This document shows positions 12,578 to 24,900 of a DNA stretch of 64,000 nucleotides, one piece after another (within the stretch, counting starts at the first letter, position 1; each line of letters opens with the position of its first letter). A model generated the notes under the pieces. It was not told the origin of the DNA. It saw only the letters and a program-made list of their open reading frames with translations, and ran no database searches. The DNA is taken from the NCBI RefSeq assembly GCF_000276665.1, contig NW_004955459.1, positions 14,483,796 to 14,547,795 on the forward strand, in the 5' to 3' direction. Origin of the DNA: Chinchilla lanigera (taxonomy: Eukaryota; Chordata; Mammalia; Rodentia; Chinchillidae). The translations under genes were made by a program, and so were the position numbers.

Positions 12578-14620
12578 TTAGGCTGGAGATTAGAGCTTTA
12601 ATATATGGATGGGTGTGTACAATTCCACGCAAAGCACTCCTTTGCGTAAACCATACTGCTTCTTCCTATAGGCATATTATATATTTGAAATCCCTCATAT
12701 ATATCCACACATCTGTACTTAAAGAGAGAAGGAAGATTTCAGAACCTACTTACAGAACGTCTGCACAGCCTGAGTGCAGAGGCTACTTATTTTTAAGTCT
12801 GGCATATTTGTCCTTTTCTCTTTTGGAGCCTTACATCTCTGCTGCAAATATTTTCCACCAGACCCTCAGCACAAGAAGTATCCAGGCTTAATCTCCTCTC
12901 TGTGTTCTATGGAGCAGCATTTCTAAAGTAGTACTAAGTGTGATGCATCTGGCTGTGTTCAATCCAGATGCTATTTGGGACATGAGAAATAATCCAGAAT
13001 GCTGGAACATACTGGGTTTCCAATGCTCCATACAAATTCTACTCAGTGATTTAGATTACACCAAACTGAAGGTCCAGACTTCTAAATGAAGTGGTCCCCT
13101 ATAAATCTGCTTAGACTGAAGTTTTTCAGAAGCCATGTGCCTAATTTTTCACTTTACCAGGAAATATTTCTCTTCTAAATGTGTGAAATCATGTTGAATT
13201 TTTGAAGTTTATTACAATTAGTAAATCTCTGAAACTTGAAAACAATCTTATTTTCAGTATAATATTGTCACTTGCTGAGAGACACCAGTGATATTTTTCC
13301 AAGATTTTAATTATGAAGATCCTGCAGACAGCTGAAATTAGTCAGCACTCAATTTTAAGATTGTCATGGACTGTCTAGATTATATATTCTGATGCAATTT
13401 ACCTTTGTTAATCAAATCTCCTCACATAAGCCCACAGACTGACCATTGCAGAATAGGCTAGTATCTACAGAGCTTCATTGCATAGCATCCTTATTGCTGC
13501 CTTTCTACTTAGTTTCATTCTTTCCAAGCCCAGTAATGACTAACCTGCTCAGATCCTCTTCTTACTTTACAACTCAGGCTATGGCCCATTTTCATCTTTA
13601 ATCTTCTTATACTATTCCAGGCCACATTCATCCTCTCTACCTTTGATTATCTATCAGCAAAACTGCTTGTACTTCCAGTATATCTGTCACTTAGCACCAT
13701 GGCATCATGAACACCCAATCTCTTCTTTGTCTGTGCTGTGTTTATGGACATGAATTATGTTCTTAAACACCTCATTCTGAAGCTCATCTTATTTCTAACA
13801 TTTATCATATCATAAAAAATCGAGTCTTGCCCTTGTTTCTTCCTGGGCCCCAGAACTATGTAGGGAATTAAAGAAAAATTGGAAAAGCAACTAGTATAGT
13901 CCTGCTCTGTGGATCATAGTAGAAAAAAGCCCAAGACTTTTTGTTCTGAATTAGGCATCCTCCCTTATGAAGCATCCAAGTCCTTCCTCTGTGGCCGCGC
14001 CCAGACATCATGTAACTACATTAATTTACAATCCAGACTGTGTTCATGTCAATTTTCCCTCTTGACTTCAGAAATAATGAAGATTGAGAATTGGAAATGC
14101 TCTTATTAACCCAGCATCTAAGCTAGGAGCTTTTCTAATTTGAACATTTCTACTTTGCAGGACCAGACAAATATGCTTTATTAACAATACTGTCTAGAGA
14201 GCTTCACATGCAGGTATATTTATTATGCTTATAACACAAGTCACCAGTTTCCACTTCTGTCAGACACTGTGCTAAACTTTGTGTGAACTTTAACAATGAA
14301 TGAAAATTGATTAAAACCACACAAATTATTTTTCCCAAACATAGCTAACAATTTTCTGAATAAATTTGACCTTTTCACTTTCATTCATTTTAATATAAAG
14401 GTAAAACAGAAATCACATTCAAACAAGTATATCAATACACGTGGGAAGCCTGGAAACACACTTATGCCTGTGAAAATAAAAAGTAATTTACTTATTTTAT
14501 TCAGATGCATTGTAAAATCACAGCTGTGATTAATGTGTATTTAGCAGCTCTGCAATTTTATTTATTATTTTTCTGGGACTTTAAAAATATTTTAAAAATA
14601 GTTTGATTCTCCCAGAATGT
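12578..14620. other. Mostly unique AT-rich sequence; possible ancient repeats
   Basis: No gene recognised. A possible MIR/L2 remnant lies near 14200-14330 on the minus strand ('tcagacactgtgctaaactt'). The 13150-13400 and 14500-14580 stretches are repeat-free and have non-simple, homeobox-site-like AT motifs, as conserved non-coding DNA often does, but conservation cannot be judged from one sequence. The 105-codon frame at 12574-12891 shows no recognisable domain. Confidence 0.45.
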
Positions 14621-14623
14621 GGA

Positions 14624-14735
14624 GCATAGTTGTTGTTTTTTTTTTTTTAGCACTGGGAATTGAACTCAGGACCTTACACTTGCCAGACAGGAATTTATGT
14701 TACTGAGCTATATCTCCAGCCCAAAGGGCATAGTT
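14624..14735 (-). mobile_element. ID SINE, older diverged copy
   Basis: Reverse-strand ID: a T run, then 'agcactgggaattgaactca', 'ggaccttacacttgcc' and 'gagctatatctccagccc'. GCATAGTT flanks it at 14624-14631 and 14728-14735. Several substitutions and the missing tail motif place it among the older copies. Confidence 0.85.
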
Positions 14736-15477
14736 TTTAAGGAGAGAGAATTTTGGTATGCTCTTTCCTTCTGGGAGGAATAAGTCCTTAAGGTAAAACT
14801 TCTACATAAATATATTATCTAAAAGCAACATTTGGCTTTCTGTAGCTTTTTAAAAAGATTTATATATATTTCAATTATTTTGATCTCAATAGCAATGTGA
14901 TGACTTTGGAGACCTACTTCAACTACCAGGCATAGCTCATGTCTTTGCCAAACACTCCCATCCTCTCTACACACTATCCACCCTACCCACTCCAGTACAG
15001 AGAGACTTGGATGTAACCCAATTACAAAATGGGTTCCAAACTGCTCAAGAGACAGATTGAAGATTTCAGTGAGAAGAAAGCCAATTCAGTATGCTCTGTC
15101 TTCTATGTAATGTATTTTCTAGTGTTTCTCTGTGGATTTGCTCCTTTTCTTTTTATCCATGCAGGTGGCTAGTTCAGGTCTTCCATTCACTACAAAGCTA
15201 TGTCCTTCTCTGAGAAAAGATGGAAACTCTAGGGTGTGTCCAAGGAAATAATGAGAGAATCAGGCTGCTTCAGCCTGCCCAACGCCAGAAGTTTTCCACA
15301 TATAAGTAGACCACATCACCAGGGATGTGAGGAAGGAATGAAAAGCCATGTCCAGAAGTAATAAAATGGTCATTTATGTGGAATTGGCCTCATGGACCAG
15401 TTAGAAGAAGCCAAAGCATAGAGGTAGCAGAGCAGAATTTGATCATTCAAGATTGAGGTCAAATATCTTAAATTATA
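14736..15477. other. No recognisable gene or repeat
   Basis: Moderately GC-mixed unique-looking sequence without long frames. I found nothing I could support as a feature. Confidence 0.5.
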
Positions 15478-15990
15478 TACAGCCAAAGATCACTTATTGA
15501 CAAAGTTGAGCAATTTCTTCATCATGTGTACATTGTAGAGTGTGCTTACACAAGCCTACATGGCATGGGTCAGGGCTCATGCCAATAGGCATGGGCTCTT
15601 GATCAAGAGACATGGTAAAAATAACAATAAGAGGCTATTGTCAATAACACAGCATACTGTTTTAAAGCAAACTGTTTTTAGTAAATAAAAATATTACACT
15701 ATAACATAATAAAATATAGTATAGTAAATATATAAATAAAAAATAGACATTACCAAATATTTCATACTTCACACAATTGCATGGGCTGTATTTTTACATG
15801 AATGGCAGAGAGTTAAGTTTGTTTACACTAGCACCATTACAAACACGTGATTAATATATTATATTATGACACTATGATGGTTAAAATGTGATAGAATTTT
15901 TCATCTCCATGATGATTTTACAGGACTAAAAGTATATATTTGGTTCATCTTTTACTAAAATATCATTGTGTGGTACATGACTACAATATA
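15478..15990 (+). mobile_element. Decayed DNA transposon with hAT-like ends
   Basis: In order: 'gatcacttattgacaaag', 'cattgtagagtgtgcttaca' then 'caagcctacatgg', 'ataataaaatatagtatagt', 'aagtttgtttacactagcac' then 'aaacacgtga', 'aatttttcatctccatgat', and the end 'tcattgtgtggtacatgact'. This succession matches a mammalian DNA transposon consensus whose ends read cagtcatgtgtcgctta... and ...gttatgcggcgcatgactg. Any transposase frame is gone. I do not trust my memory for the family name. Confidence 0.65.
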
Positions 15991-16064
15991 ACCTACGCTA
16001 CCACTTTCTAAACTGTATGGTACATGACCGTAATATAACATATTTTACTATTTTCTAAGTTGAA
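15971..16064. repeat. Two-copy tandem repeat, 47-bp period, at the transposon terminus
   Basis: The segment from 15971 ('tggtacatgactacaatata') is repeated from 16018 ('tggtacatgaccgtaatata'). Both copies continue with a similar '(a)ccactttctaa' / 'actattttctaa' segment. The duplication spans the right terminal motif of the DNA transposon plus its flank, so it followed insertion. Confidence 0.75.
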
Positions 16065-16500
16065 CTTCAAAGAAGTTAAATGAATAATCTGGTATCAAAT
16101 AATAGGAGAGTTAATAGTTCACAAAACAGCACAAGTCTTGATTATTTGACAAGATACTTCCTACTACACTTTATGGTAAACCATGAGGTGAGACAACACC
16201 ATAAATATCTAAGACAATCTCTTTCCACATGTGACAACCCTGGTGTCTAAATCCTATCTACAGTGCCACTCCCAGCTACCAATAACCATCCACTACCAGT
16301 GAACCCAGCAGATGCCAGGAGCAGATGGCACCTGTTAATTCTCTCCTGGTTGCAAAAGTGGCTCACCTATATCATCCAAGTGGAAATAGTTCCTACTTCA
16401 TTTTAACCTATAAAACATGTTTCTTCACTTCAAATATTGTTTCCTTTTTGATGGTTCCTTTGACTAGACTGTCTTAGTTAGTGTAATAGTACATTCATAT

Positions 16501-16575
16501 AAGATATTACTGCAAGGTCATGAGTTCGATTCCTGGTTCCAGAAAAAAACCAAAAAAAAAAAAAAAAAGATATTA
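16501..16575 (+). mobile_element. 5'-truncated ID SINE (3' half only) with target-site duplication
   Basis: Only the 3' half of an ID is present, starting abruptly at 'ctgcaaggtcatgag', then 'ttcgattcctggttcc', then an A-rich tail containing AAAAAACC. AAGATATTA is duplicated exactly at 16501-16509 and 16567-16575, directly flanking the truncated body. The truncation therefore arose at insertion and not by later deletion. The B box is present; the A box and 5' half are missing. Confidence 0.85.
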
Positions 16576-17149
16576 TCAAATACCTACCAAGTACAATAGT
16601 TTGGGTCAATTTCATAGAATGAAAATACAACAAACCATGGCCTCAATCCATGGCCTTAAGTAACTTGCTTCAATTGTCTATGAAGAAATCTACAGCTACT
16701 TTATCCTGCAGTGAACTTACACACACTCAACAAAGTGACTTCTTACAAGAGTGAATGAATTTTGAAACCAGATCCACTACCCCATGTGCTTATCACAATA
16801 ATCATCATCCAACTGAGATTATTATCACTTTTGGTCCAAAGACATCTTTCCAGTCTTGTAAGAAATTCTTTCAAAATATTTCATTTGTACTTTTCACATT
16901 ATTTTCTTAGATGGTCTCAAATGCCATGTATAATCCGAATTTTTAAATTTTATTTGCCATTTTGACAGCATTATAAATCCCTATAAGGAAGAGACATATT
17001 GTCATAATGACTGCAGCACTCCAGATTCACACACAAAAGTAAGTCCTGAGATGTGGTAAGCACATCACTTTCCCAGCTTGTGACAGAAAAGTGCATGACA
17101 TTAGGAATGATGCTGAAGGTGAAAGGAGGGGACAGCGCTTCCCTTAGTG
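16576..17149. other. No recognisable gene or repeat
   Basis: AT-rich sequence with one 67-codon frame (16762-16965) lacking any domain. Nothing else could be supported. Confidence 0.5.
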
Positions 17150-17290
17150 CTCTTTGGGCAAGTTGAATTGTCTTCTTTGAAACTCAGTTTCCCCACATTT
17201 AAAATGAGAGCAATCATCCTAAGTTGCAGGATTATTTTATAATAAAATATCTCACACTCTGTATGGCACATAGATCACCTTAAAGTATGA
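17150..17290 (+). repeat. MIR fragment
   Basis: 'gggcaagttgaattgtctt' followed by 'actcagtttccccacattt', 'aaaatgagagcaatcatcc', 'gttgcaggatta' and 'tatggcacata' matches the MIR plus-strand 3' half (gggcaagttacttaacctc, cagtttcctcatctgtaaaatg, ggttgtgaggatta, gcctggcacat). Confidence 0.75.
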
Positions 17291-17324
17291 TTTTTAACAG
17301 CTGTCAAGGATTTCATTTGTAAAC

Positions 17325-17545
17325 AGAGAGAGCTGAATTCAAATCTGTCTCCCTTATTTCCAGATAGTATAATATGGACTAGTTAATCTTCTCTGTATAT
17401 CTAAATGTCCATAAAATGTAAACAATAGTAGAATTCATCTCCTGAAGATTTTTAAAGGTCAAATTAAATAATGTCGGCAGAGCACTTAACACAGAGCCCA
17501 GCATAGAGAAAGCACTGAACAAATACTGTCCCTGAGGATTCATAG
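17325..17545 (+). repeat. MIR fragment
   Basis: A second plus-strand MIR right after the first: 'gctgaattcaaatctgtct', a decayed middle, 'cctgaagatttttaaaggtc' and 'gagcacttaacacagagccc' followed by 'agcatagagaaagcactgaa'. These match the MIR tail (gcgcttagaacagtgcctggcacatagtaagcgctcaat). Confidence 0.7.
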
Positions 17546-17716
17546 TCATTATCCTCATTTAGGAGCATACTGTGTAAATTCCTGAGATTAATTGGATCAC
17601 ATAACTTATCCAAAGATCTATTTTAACTATATTGCCCTGTTGGTTCCTAGGTCTTAACTGAGAATTGAGAAAAGCTTCTCTGCAATTAATGATAGTAACA
17701 ACATAACACCATCCAC

Positions 17717-17812
17717 AAGCTCCTGCCGGGGATGTAGCTCAGTGGCATAAGTGCCTGCCTGATAAGCGCAAGGTCCTGAGCTTGATTCCTGGTATAAAAA
17801 TAAAGCTCCTGC
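17717..17812 (+). mobile_element. ID SINE with exact 10-bp target-site duplication
   Basis: Body 'cggggatgtagctcagtggc', 'ataagtgcctgcctgataag', 'cgcaaggtcctgagcttgat', then a short A-rich tail. AAGCTCCTGC is duplicated exactly at 17717-17726 and 17803-17812. It belongs to the older group (GATGTAGCTCAGTGGCATAA head, no GAGAAAAACC tail). Confidence 0.92.
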
Positions 17813-18254
17813 ATAGTCTCTATTACTACTTTGCTATCACATCAAGCCTATCATTGGTGGTATGTTCACTGAACCACAGCTTAAGCCAGAAGAACTAATC
17901 TAAAGATTAACAGGAAATGCATAAAGTCTGGGCATGAATGTTTGGCTGCAGTGGGGGGGGCATGTAAACAAAAAGTCCCAATTTAGAGGACTGCATAGTT
18001 ATAATTAGGGGTCACTAAGGACAGAAAGGATGTGGGTTGACCCTGTCCAGAAAGAGAGAACAAACAGTAAAGTAAATTTCCACTGGAGGGACCATAGGGG
18101 AAATCAGACTTAGGCAGTTGAGGTTTAACAGGTAGAGGAGAGAGAAGGGTCAGCATGGCAGAGGAGATACCAGGATCAATAAACCTACCAGCACAAAAAG
18201 AAATGATCCAAGGGGACAAAAGGGAAGGGATGAGTCAGTTTGTGTTTACGATAT
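17813..18254. other. No recognisable gene
   Basis: Contains a G8 run near 17952 and a 78-codon minus-strand frame (17983-18219) without a recognisable domain. Nothing further was seen. Confidence 0.5.
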
Positions 18255-18400
18255 AGAAGTAAATCTGGGGGCTGGGGATTTAGCTCAGAGGCACAGCACC
18301 TGCCTGGCAAGTGCAAGGTCGTGAGTTCAATTCCTGGTACTGGAAAAAAGCCAAAAAAAGCCAAAAAAAAAAAAAAAAAAAAAAAGAAGAAGTAAATCTG
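18255..18400 (+). mobile_element. ID SINE with exact 13-bp target-site duplication
   Basis: Starts 'ggggctggggatttagctca', ends 'ggtactggaaaaaagcc', and has a long A tail with AAAAGCC interruptions. AGAAGTAAATCTG is duplicated exactly at 18255-18267 and 18388-18400. The tRNA head is close to the young subfamily. Confidence 0.95.
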
Positions 18401-19909
18401 AGAAACACTAGAAAAAAAAGTAGTCTAGCAATTTTGTCTCCATTTCAATGTTTCATGACATTTTTGGATCATAAACATGCTTCAATTTCTGGCAATGTAT
18501 TTTACTGGCTCTTTAGGAAAAGATGTGTGATATACACACCTATTTTTCTAAAATATCCTTAATACGGGTAATAGAGAGAAGTAGCATATAGCCAGAATTA
18601 CTTTTTAATATACTCTTATTTGATCAGACAAACATATGGTATTTCGACAGAATGGTGTAGAAATAGGCACGGTGGCTGGTTCTCCAACATCAACAGTTGG
18701 CTTTGGTTTTTTGTTCTGGAATACTTGCCCAATTTTCCTTTCAATAGTCACATCTTCTCTATATAAGATACACTTGTGTTTGAGAAACTTACTCAATCTG
18801 TGTGATCTAGGGGTATATGTGAGGTTCCAAGCTGAAACTAGTTATCAAAATCACACCCCTTGGCCATAGCTATTGATTCAGAAATAAACATGAAATTCAT
18901 ACTTGACCAAGTGATTTATTGAAAACTTTATTGAAGAGTACTGGCAAGTAAGCACTCTTGCTTTTCTGGGAGAGCTTCCAGAATCAAAGGGGACAATTTC
19001 TTTCTTTTTGTGCATATGGTTCAGGACATAGTAGGGGTAGAGAGTATTGCCAGCTATATTCTATGACCCTGATAGTTATAGACTTAAGCTGGTACCATAG
19101 GAAGCAGAATGAATACAGGGAAAAGATTATGGCTCTTACTGATAATTTTGAGGCACAAGACTAGTAGAGCCTTGATGCACAGCTGCCAGAGGGTCCTTCT
19201 TATGGTAGCTATTAAGTCTCACAATTTTCTCTGGTGGTATCCAACAGCGTTCTAAGCAACCTACTGTTTTTCAGAACAGACACACATGCTCCTGTTCATC
19301 TGTAAAGAGTCCAGCAGAGCCCTTACTTTTTACTCTTTCCTATTCCTCTCCACTCCCTTTCTGAGATTCCCATGCTGCACCTTCTCCATTCTGGTGGTTC
19401 ATTCCATTTTCTTTGATGGAGCTGAGAGAGTATTGGGAAGCCCTCAAATCCTGCATTTGCTCTGTTCTTTCATCTGCTTGTTTTTATAAATAACCCTTTA
19501 TCTCTTTAGTGCTAACTTCTTAAAACACCATGCCAGGCTTTACAGTATTAGCCTCTGCCTATCAAAGACTGCTATGATTTTTTTCTTCATAAATCACCAT
19601 GATTCATGAGCCTCAGAGTAAAGTAACAAACTTAGTAAAGGTAATAGGGAAGAAACAGATTTAATCTACAGTAACAGTGAGCATCTGCAGGGTGTGCACA
19701 CGTTCCCTCAAAAGCTGCGGAACTTTCATGGATCCATGCATTCAGACTAGAATGTTTGTCTTATGTGTTGGGGAGCTTGCGGGGGATTTTTAAGGAGAAT
19801 TCTAACATGGGAATATTTGTATTTTTCAAAGATCACTATGAGTTCCTGTTTTTAATATATAGCCAAATGAAAGTCAAGTCCACATTTTCTTTTAATTTTT
19901 AAACTTATG
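18401..19909. other. No recognisable gene or transposon
   Basis: About 1.5 kb of unique-looking sequence. Frames of 63-83 codons on both strands overlap one another and show no domain signature. Confidence 0.5.
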
Positions 19910-19987
19910 TTCTCTCTCTTCTTCTCTCTCTCTCTCTCTTCCTCTTCATGTACACAAAGAGAGAGAGACACACACACACTTATACAC
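19910..19987. repeat. (TC)n / (GA)n(CA)n microsatellite
   Basis: A TC-rich run (19911-19945) is followed, after a short spacer, by GAGAGAGA turning into CACACA. Ser/Leu-rich and Glu/Arg-rich frames over it are artefacts. Confidence 0.9.
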
Positions 19988-20859
19988 TTTCTGCTATTGC
20001 CTTCAAAATACCTCCAACTGTATACAGTAAACTCGTCTGAGCTCAACTATGTCTGTAAGACAACTATGTCTGTAATGCCATGGAGTGTTTTAGATTATCA
20101 CCATATAATGGTTTGTAGTTCTATGACCTCTTCCTTAGAACTCCTGTTGTATTCATTGACTCCTGGAAATAAGCACTTGAAGTAGACTATAAGGTCTAGT
20201 TTATCCACTCACTGATGAATAGAAGAAGCTAGTTATCAGTAAAATAAATATAATATCTGTGAAATGAGATAGTATAATTGAATCCATCATGAGAACATTC
20301 AAAAATGAAGAATTTCTATTCCTAACTGGTGTAAACTGTTTTTAGGATATTATATGAATTACAAAGGTGATCAGATATTAATAGGGAAATGTGGCATATA
20401 AGAAAGACAATGTGTGTGAGAGAACCTTTACACAGGTGGATGCTATTCAGAACAAGTCATAAGTATCTTTCCTCCATTCATTTGATGACCAAACTCATGA
20501 TTCCAAATGCATGCTGCACACATGCAAAAAGCCAGGTAGGCAGCTGCACTTGGTCTCTCAATTCATTCAGGCCATGGATCCCTCCTAATGGACTTGTTGT
20601 CAACTATCCAAACATCCCCTCTTTTTTCTAAGGTCCCTTAATTAATTAAGTCCCAGCTTAGATTTAATCAAGGCTTGTTCTGGAGGGTCTTTTATGTGTC
20701 TCTGATTCTAGTGTTTTGAGTACAGGCCAGAAGAGCCTCCCCTCAACCCCTCTGTGATAATCACTTACTGCTAATTGCTTTCCTTCATTATTACTTATAG
20801 CAAGTTTCCATACATAATGCTTATTGTGTTATTACTTAGGGCAAATTGCTTCAAAATTA
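19988..20859. other. No recognisable gene or transposon
   Basis: Unique-looking AT-rich sequence. The 80- and 92-codon frames have no domain. Confidence 0.5.
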
Positions 20860-21420
20860 GTAGCTAAAATGGCAGGCGTGCATCACATTTCTGAGGCTGA
20901 GGTAGAACCCTGAGGAGCCATAGCTGAGCTGTTCTGGCTCCATCCTCTGTCAGGAGGCTGCAGTGGAGATGGGGCTGCAGCCATCTAAGGCTGAGCTGGT
21001 ACTGAAGCATCAACTACCAAGACGTGACAAACTCTTGTAGCTCTCAGCATGGCCTGAGTGCTTCAACCTTTGGGCCTCTCCTCATGATATGATAGCTCGC
21101 TCCTCTCAGGGAGAGAAGGGCCAGGGAGAAAACAGGGAAGCTACAGTGGCCTCTTAACCCAACCTGGCAGAGAATATACCTTCACCCATTTCATATCCTT
21201 GTGCCGGAAGAAGAGCCTGTGGTACAGGAGGGAAATGCATGGCATGGGATCGGCAGAAGATGGGCATCATTAAGAGACTTGGAGACTGCAGCCACGCCCT
21301 TCCAGAGTTCCACGGGTCCAACATCCCAGCCACCCACAGGTTACTCAACTTCCAGCACTCTATGATAGGGCAGGAGTGCATTTCTTCTGCAATAATACGA
21401 AAGCGTATGTGAAGAATGTG
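20860..21420. other. Locally GC-richer block, unclassified (possible ancient LTR)
   Basis: This ~560-bp stretch is clearly richer in G and C than its flanks, with words such as 'gctgaggtagaaccctgagg', 'ggaggctgcagtggagatgg' and 'gccatctaaggctgagctgg'. It carries a 114-codon minus-strand frame (21154-21498) without a recognisable domain. The texture suggests an old interspersed repeat such as a decayed LTR, but I could not match it to a family. Exonic origin is not supported. Confidence 0.35.
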
Positions 21421-21629
21421 CCCATGTGTGCTAAATATAATGCAGATTTGAGTAAAAAAGGAATAATTTTCTTGACAAGAGGCAAAAAATTTAAGCATTC
21501 AGCTGTATTATACCATATATACTTAGCTTAGATTAGACTTCAGTGTTTTTATCCACTGTTATAATAGAGTTGAGCATTTAAATTTTTGTTTCTTGTAAAG
21601 AAAATGATTTTTTTTGTTGTTTTGCATAT

Positions 21630-21787
21630 GGGAAGGGGAACAAGAAAGGAGGGAGATTAAAAAGAAAGAAGGGAAAAGGAAAAAATAGAAGGGATAATTG
21701 GAAAGAAAGGGGAATAGGGAGGGGAAGGAAAAAGAGAGGGGAGGGAAAAAGGAAAAAATAGGGAGGGGAAGGAAAAAGGAAAAAAGA
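21630..21787. repeat. Purine-rich (G/A) tract
   Basis: Roughly 158 bp, almost entirely purine on the plus strand, built of imperfect GGGAA/GGAAAAA units. The downstream text ('acaaataccctatgtgat') loosely resembles the end of the L1 at 27.4 kb, whose 3' UTR has its own purine tract (27780-28010). This may therefore be a decayed L1 3' UTR remnant. Complementary Phe/Pro/Leu frames are artefacts. Confidence 0.8.
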
Positions 21788-21987
21788 ACCAAGAATTATG
21801 TATAGGTACAAATACCCTATGTGATCAGTGTGTATGACAAATATGTACTAATAACATTTAAAGTTAAAAGTGTTCTTTTAAAAATGTAAGAAATATCTTT
21901 TCTTGAGTTTTGGAATGTTTAAATTTCTCTTTTATTTTGGTATTTTCCAAATTTTTTGAAATATTTGTTTGATAATAAAATTAAGTA

Positions 21988-24900
21988 ATCAAAAAGAATA
22001 AATAGCTAAAGAGGCTTTGTTTGAATTATACATATGTAATCATTAGGACTGTAGCATAAGAATAACTACTTATAATTCTTGAATACAAAAATTATGGACA
22101 GATCAGCGAGACACAGTATCACTAAAAAGTAACAGAGGTGTAAAGCTAGAAAACAAAAGACCGAGGTATTTTGTAAAGAACTAGCTACCTGGAGGGTGAA
22201 AACAAAGTAGAAGGCTTTGTGACATCATGAATGAAGCTGTAGTAAGTCTACAAGACCCCTTGGTCAAATAAGACCTGAAAGGAATTGTGTTAAGTCTTCA
22301 GGGGAGTAAACTAGGGTTAAGTATGGGCTGAGGGCTCGTATCTAGAGAGAGAGGTTCTGATTGAGTTTAGATCCTACAACATTCAGAACTTTACAGAGGG
22401 AAAAATTTGCCTTTGCCAAAGGCCTACCACTTCTCATTTGCTGATTTTGTTTTCTCAGGAAAAACATTCTGCCTTGCTAGAAGAATGAGTGGGAGAGAAA
22501 GCTTGGTCATCCTGTGCACCCAATGAACAGGGAAGGCCAAAACCATGAGTCTTTTCTATATTATCCTGAGGTTTGCTGTGTGCATGTGTAAGATTTAAGG
22601 GAGAAGTCACAAGACTGAATTCACTACACAGGCCAAAGATTTAAAATTTCACAAGTACATCCACATTTATATTTAAAATGTACATGTTTTAATTCCAATG
22701 TAAAATACAGCTGTCCCCATATAAAAGAGACAATCTCTATTTTAAAACTCTGAAACATAATAGAAAATAAAATGTACAGTAAATGAGCTCAACTACATAG
22801 TGAGACTGGTCAGTTAAACTGCGCACCTAAATAATGACAGAAATGTAAAAACCAAGCCAAAGTCCGTACAATTGAGCTCTAAGAAAGATGTTCCAGAGAT
22901 ACAGCTTTACTTTTGCTCTAAGGGCTAAAAAGTGACTTAAACTTAATAGAGAATAAAGACACAGGATCAGATTGAACCTCCAAAAGAATAATTCCTGATT
23001 CATTTCTCCTACTCTTTGTAGTCCCTTTCCTTTTTAATCATTTATGATGTTTTCTAATTGATTATTCATCATGCGCTTACTGACTTTACTGCCTTGATAA
23101 CTTTCTTTTCTCTAATACATGATATTCCCTTTTGAATTGATGATTTCAATTCAGCACCACTAGGTGAGTCAGCTTTGAGGGGCTATATCTTGTACCTTTT
23201 CTACACAGAAGGTTTAACCCATAGGTTCCACCTATGCTTAAACAATTGATATTCATCTAAAGATCTTGTCAACCAAGCACCTGGTTTATTATCTTAAGTG
23301 GAGGTCAGGGAGGAGAATGCAAACTATTTTCACAGAGCTTTAGCAGTAGTTTCTGTATGGTTAATATCTTCTATAATTAAAAGCAACTGTGAATATGGCA
23401 AATATTTTGATCCTTGCTTGATTGTAATTCTCCTGTTAGAACCTTGAAGTTCCATAAGATAGCAGTATGAGGATGTATTTTGTTTCACTGAAGAAAAATG
23501 CCGAGAAATAACACACTCAGAGCTCCATTGTCCTGATCCAAGCTTGCCTTACTCCAAAGCCCACTCCTCCTCCTCCCTAAAGCCATGCTGCCCTTTCTAG
23601 TCACATGATGTCAGCCTGTTTTCTACAGATTTTGGCCACTCCCCCCCTCCACCTTGGCTTGATGGCATACACACGCACTCACAAAGCTTAAGTTAGCCGA
23701 GCACTATATTTTTCTCTTAGTTCTAGTTATTTGATTCTTTGCCAACCAGCCACCAAACAAATTGACTGAATTTTTCATATTGTATCTCGTTTGCTAAATG
23801 AAAAGGGACATGTGGTAATAAAATGATGTCCCAGAGGACAATTTCACATTTTATTTGCTGTTTCTCTTTTAAAATTTCCATCATTAAAAGCACCAAACAG
23901 CCATAGGCTCCGAATATAATAGCTTCAGCTGCGAATAAAAGAGCCATCTTTATGGATGGAAGGTGTGAAAAGGAATATTACATAGGTCTCTCAGCTACTC
24001 TCCCACAGAACATTGCAGTGTGTTCAAACAAATAAGGGCAGGAGTGAATAAATCGGTCCTTTGAGCTTGTATGAAATTTTCCACCTTTGAATTTCAGATC
24101 ATTTTAGAGGCCAATCTTAATTTATTCTTTCTTTCTCCTAATTTTTCATGTAGACAAATTTAGGGATGGAAGAGATAATGAACTTGGCAGAGGATCAGGA
24201 GCCAGACATTGATGGAAAATGGGCACATATTGTAAGATGCTGATTTAAGTGCTTTTCGCTTGCATTCCTCATAATGAAAACACAGCCATACTATCACACT
24301 TGTATTTTATAGGTCACTGCACAGTTGCAATAACAAATTTTAAATACCTATCAAATGTCATAAAATGTCATTTGATATTGTTCTTAGTGTGTAAAAGGAA
24401 ATGATAACTGATAAAGTTCATGTATATTTTGTGCTGGTTCGATACCCTAAATACCATACTATAAGACTCCATATATAGTCAATTGTAGTAATGTGGCAAT
24501 GCATTATAAGATTGTGCTCCAGCTTTTCAAGAGAAAGCAATCATATTAAAAAGTGTTCTTTTAATGATGCTCTAAATAATTTCCTTGGCTGCATCATGCA
24601 TAGGTTTAGATGATAATAAAAACTGCCTTTGAACAGAGTACTCTAAATTTTTATAAGACTCCAATTCTCCTGTGCAATTATAGAATTTGAAATGTAATTT
24701 TTCCTGGAACCATAAAAGAATTAGACTAGAGAAATGCTGTTAAGAATAAAGCAAGACAAAAAGAAATGGCTACAAATACTCCTTTTATTTTCTACTTCTT
24801 GGTGTCAAGTTGTATTTCAAATTACCATGTTGCTACAGGAAAGGACAGTGAAAAAAAAAGGTCCTAGACCATTGGACATTTCTAGAATGTTGACTCAGGG

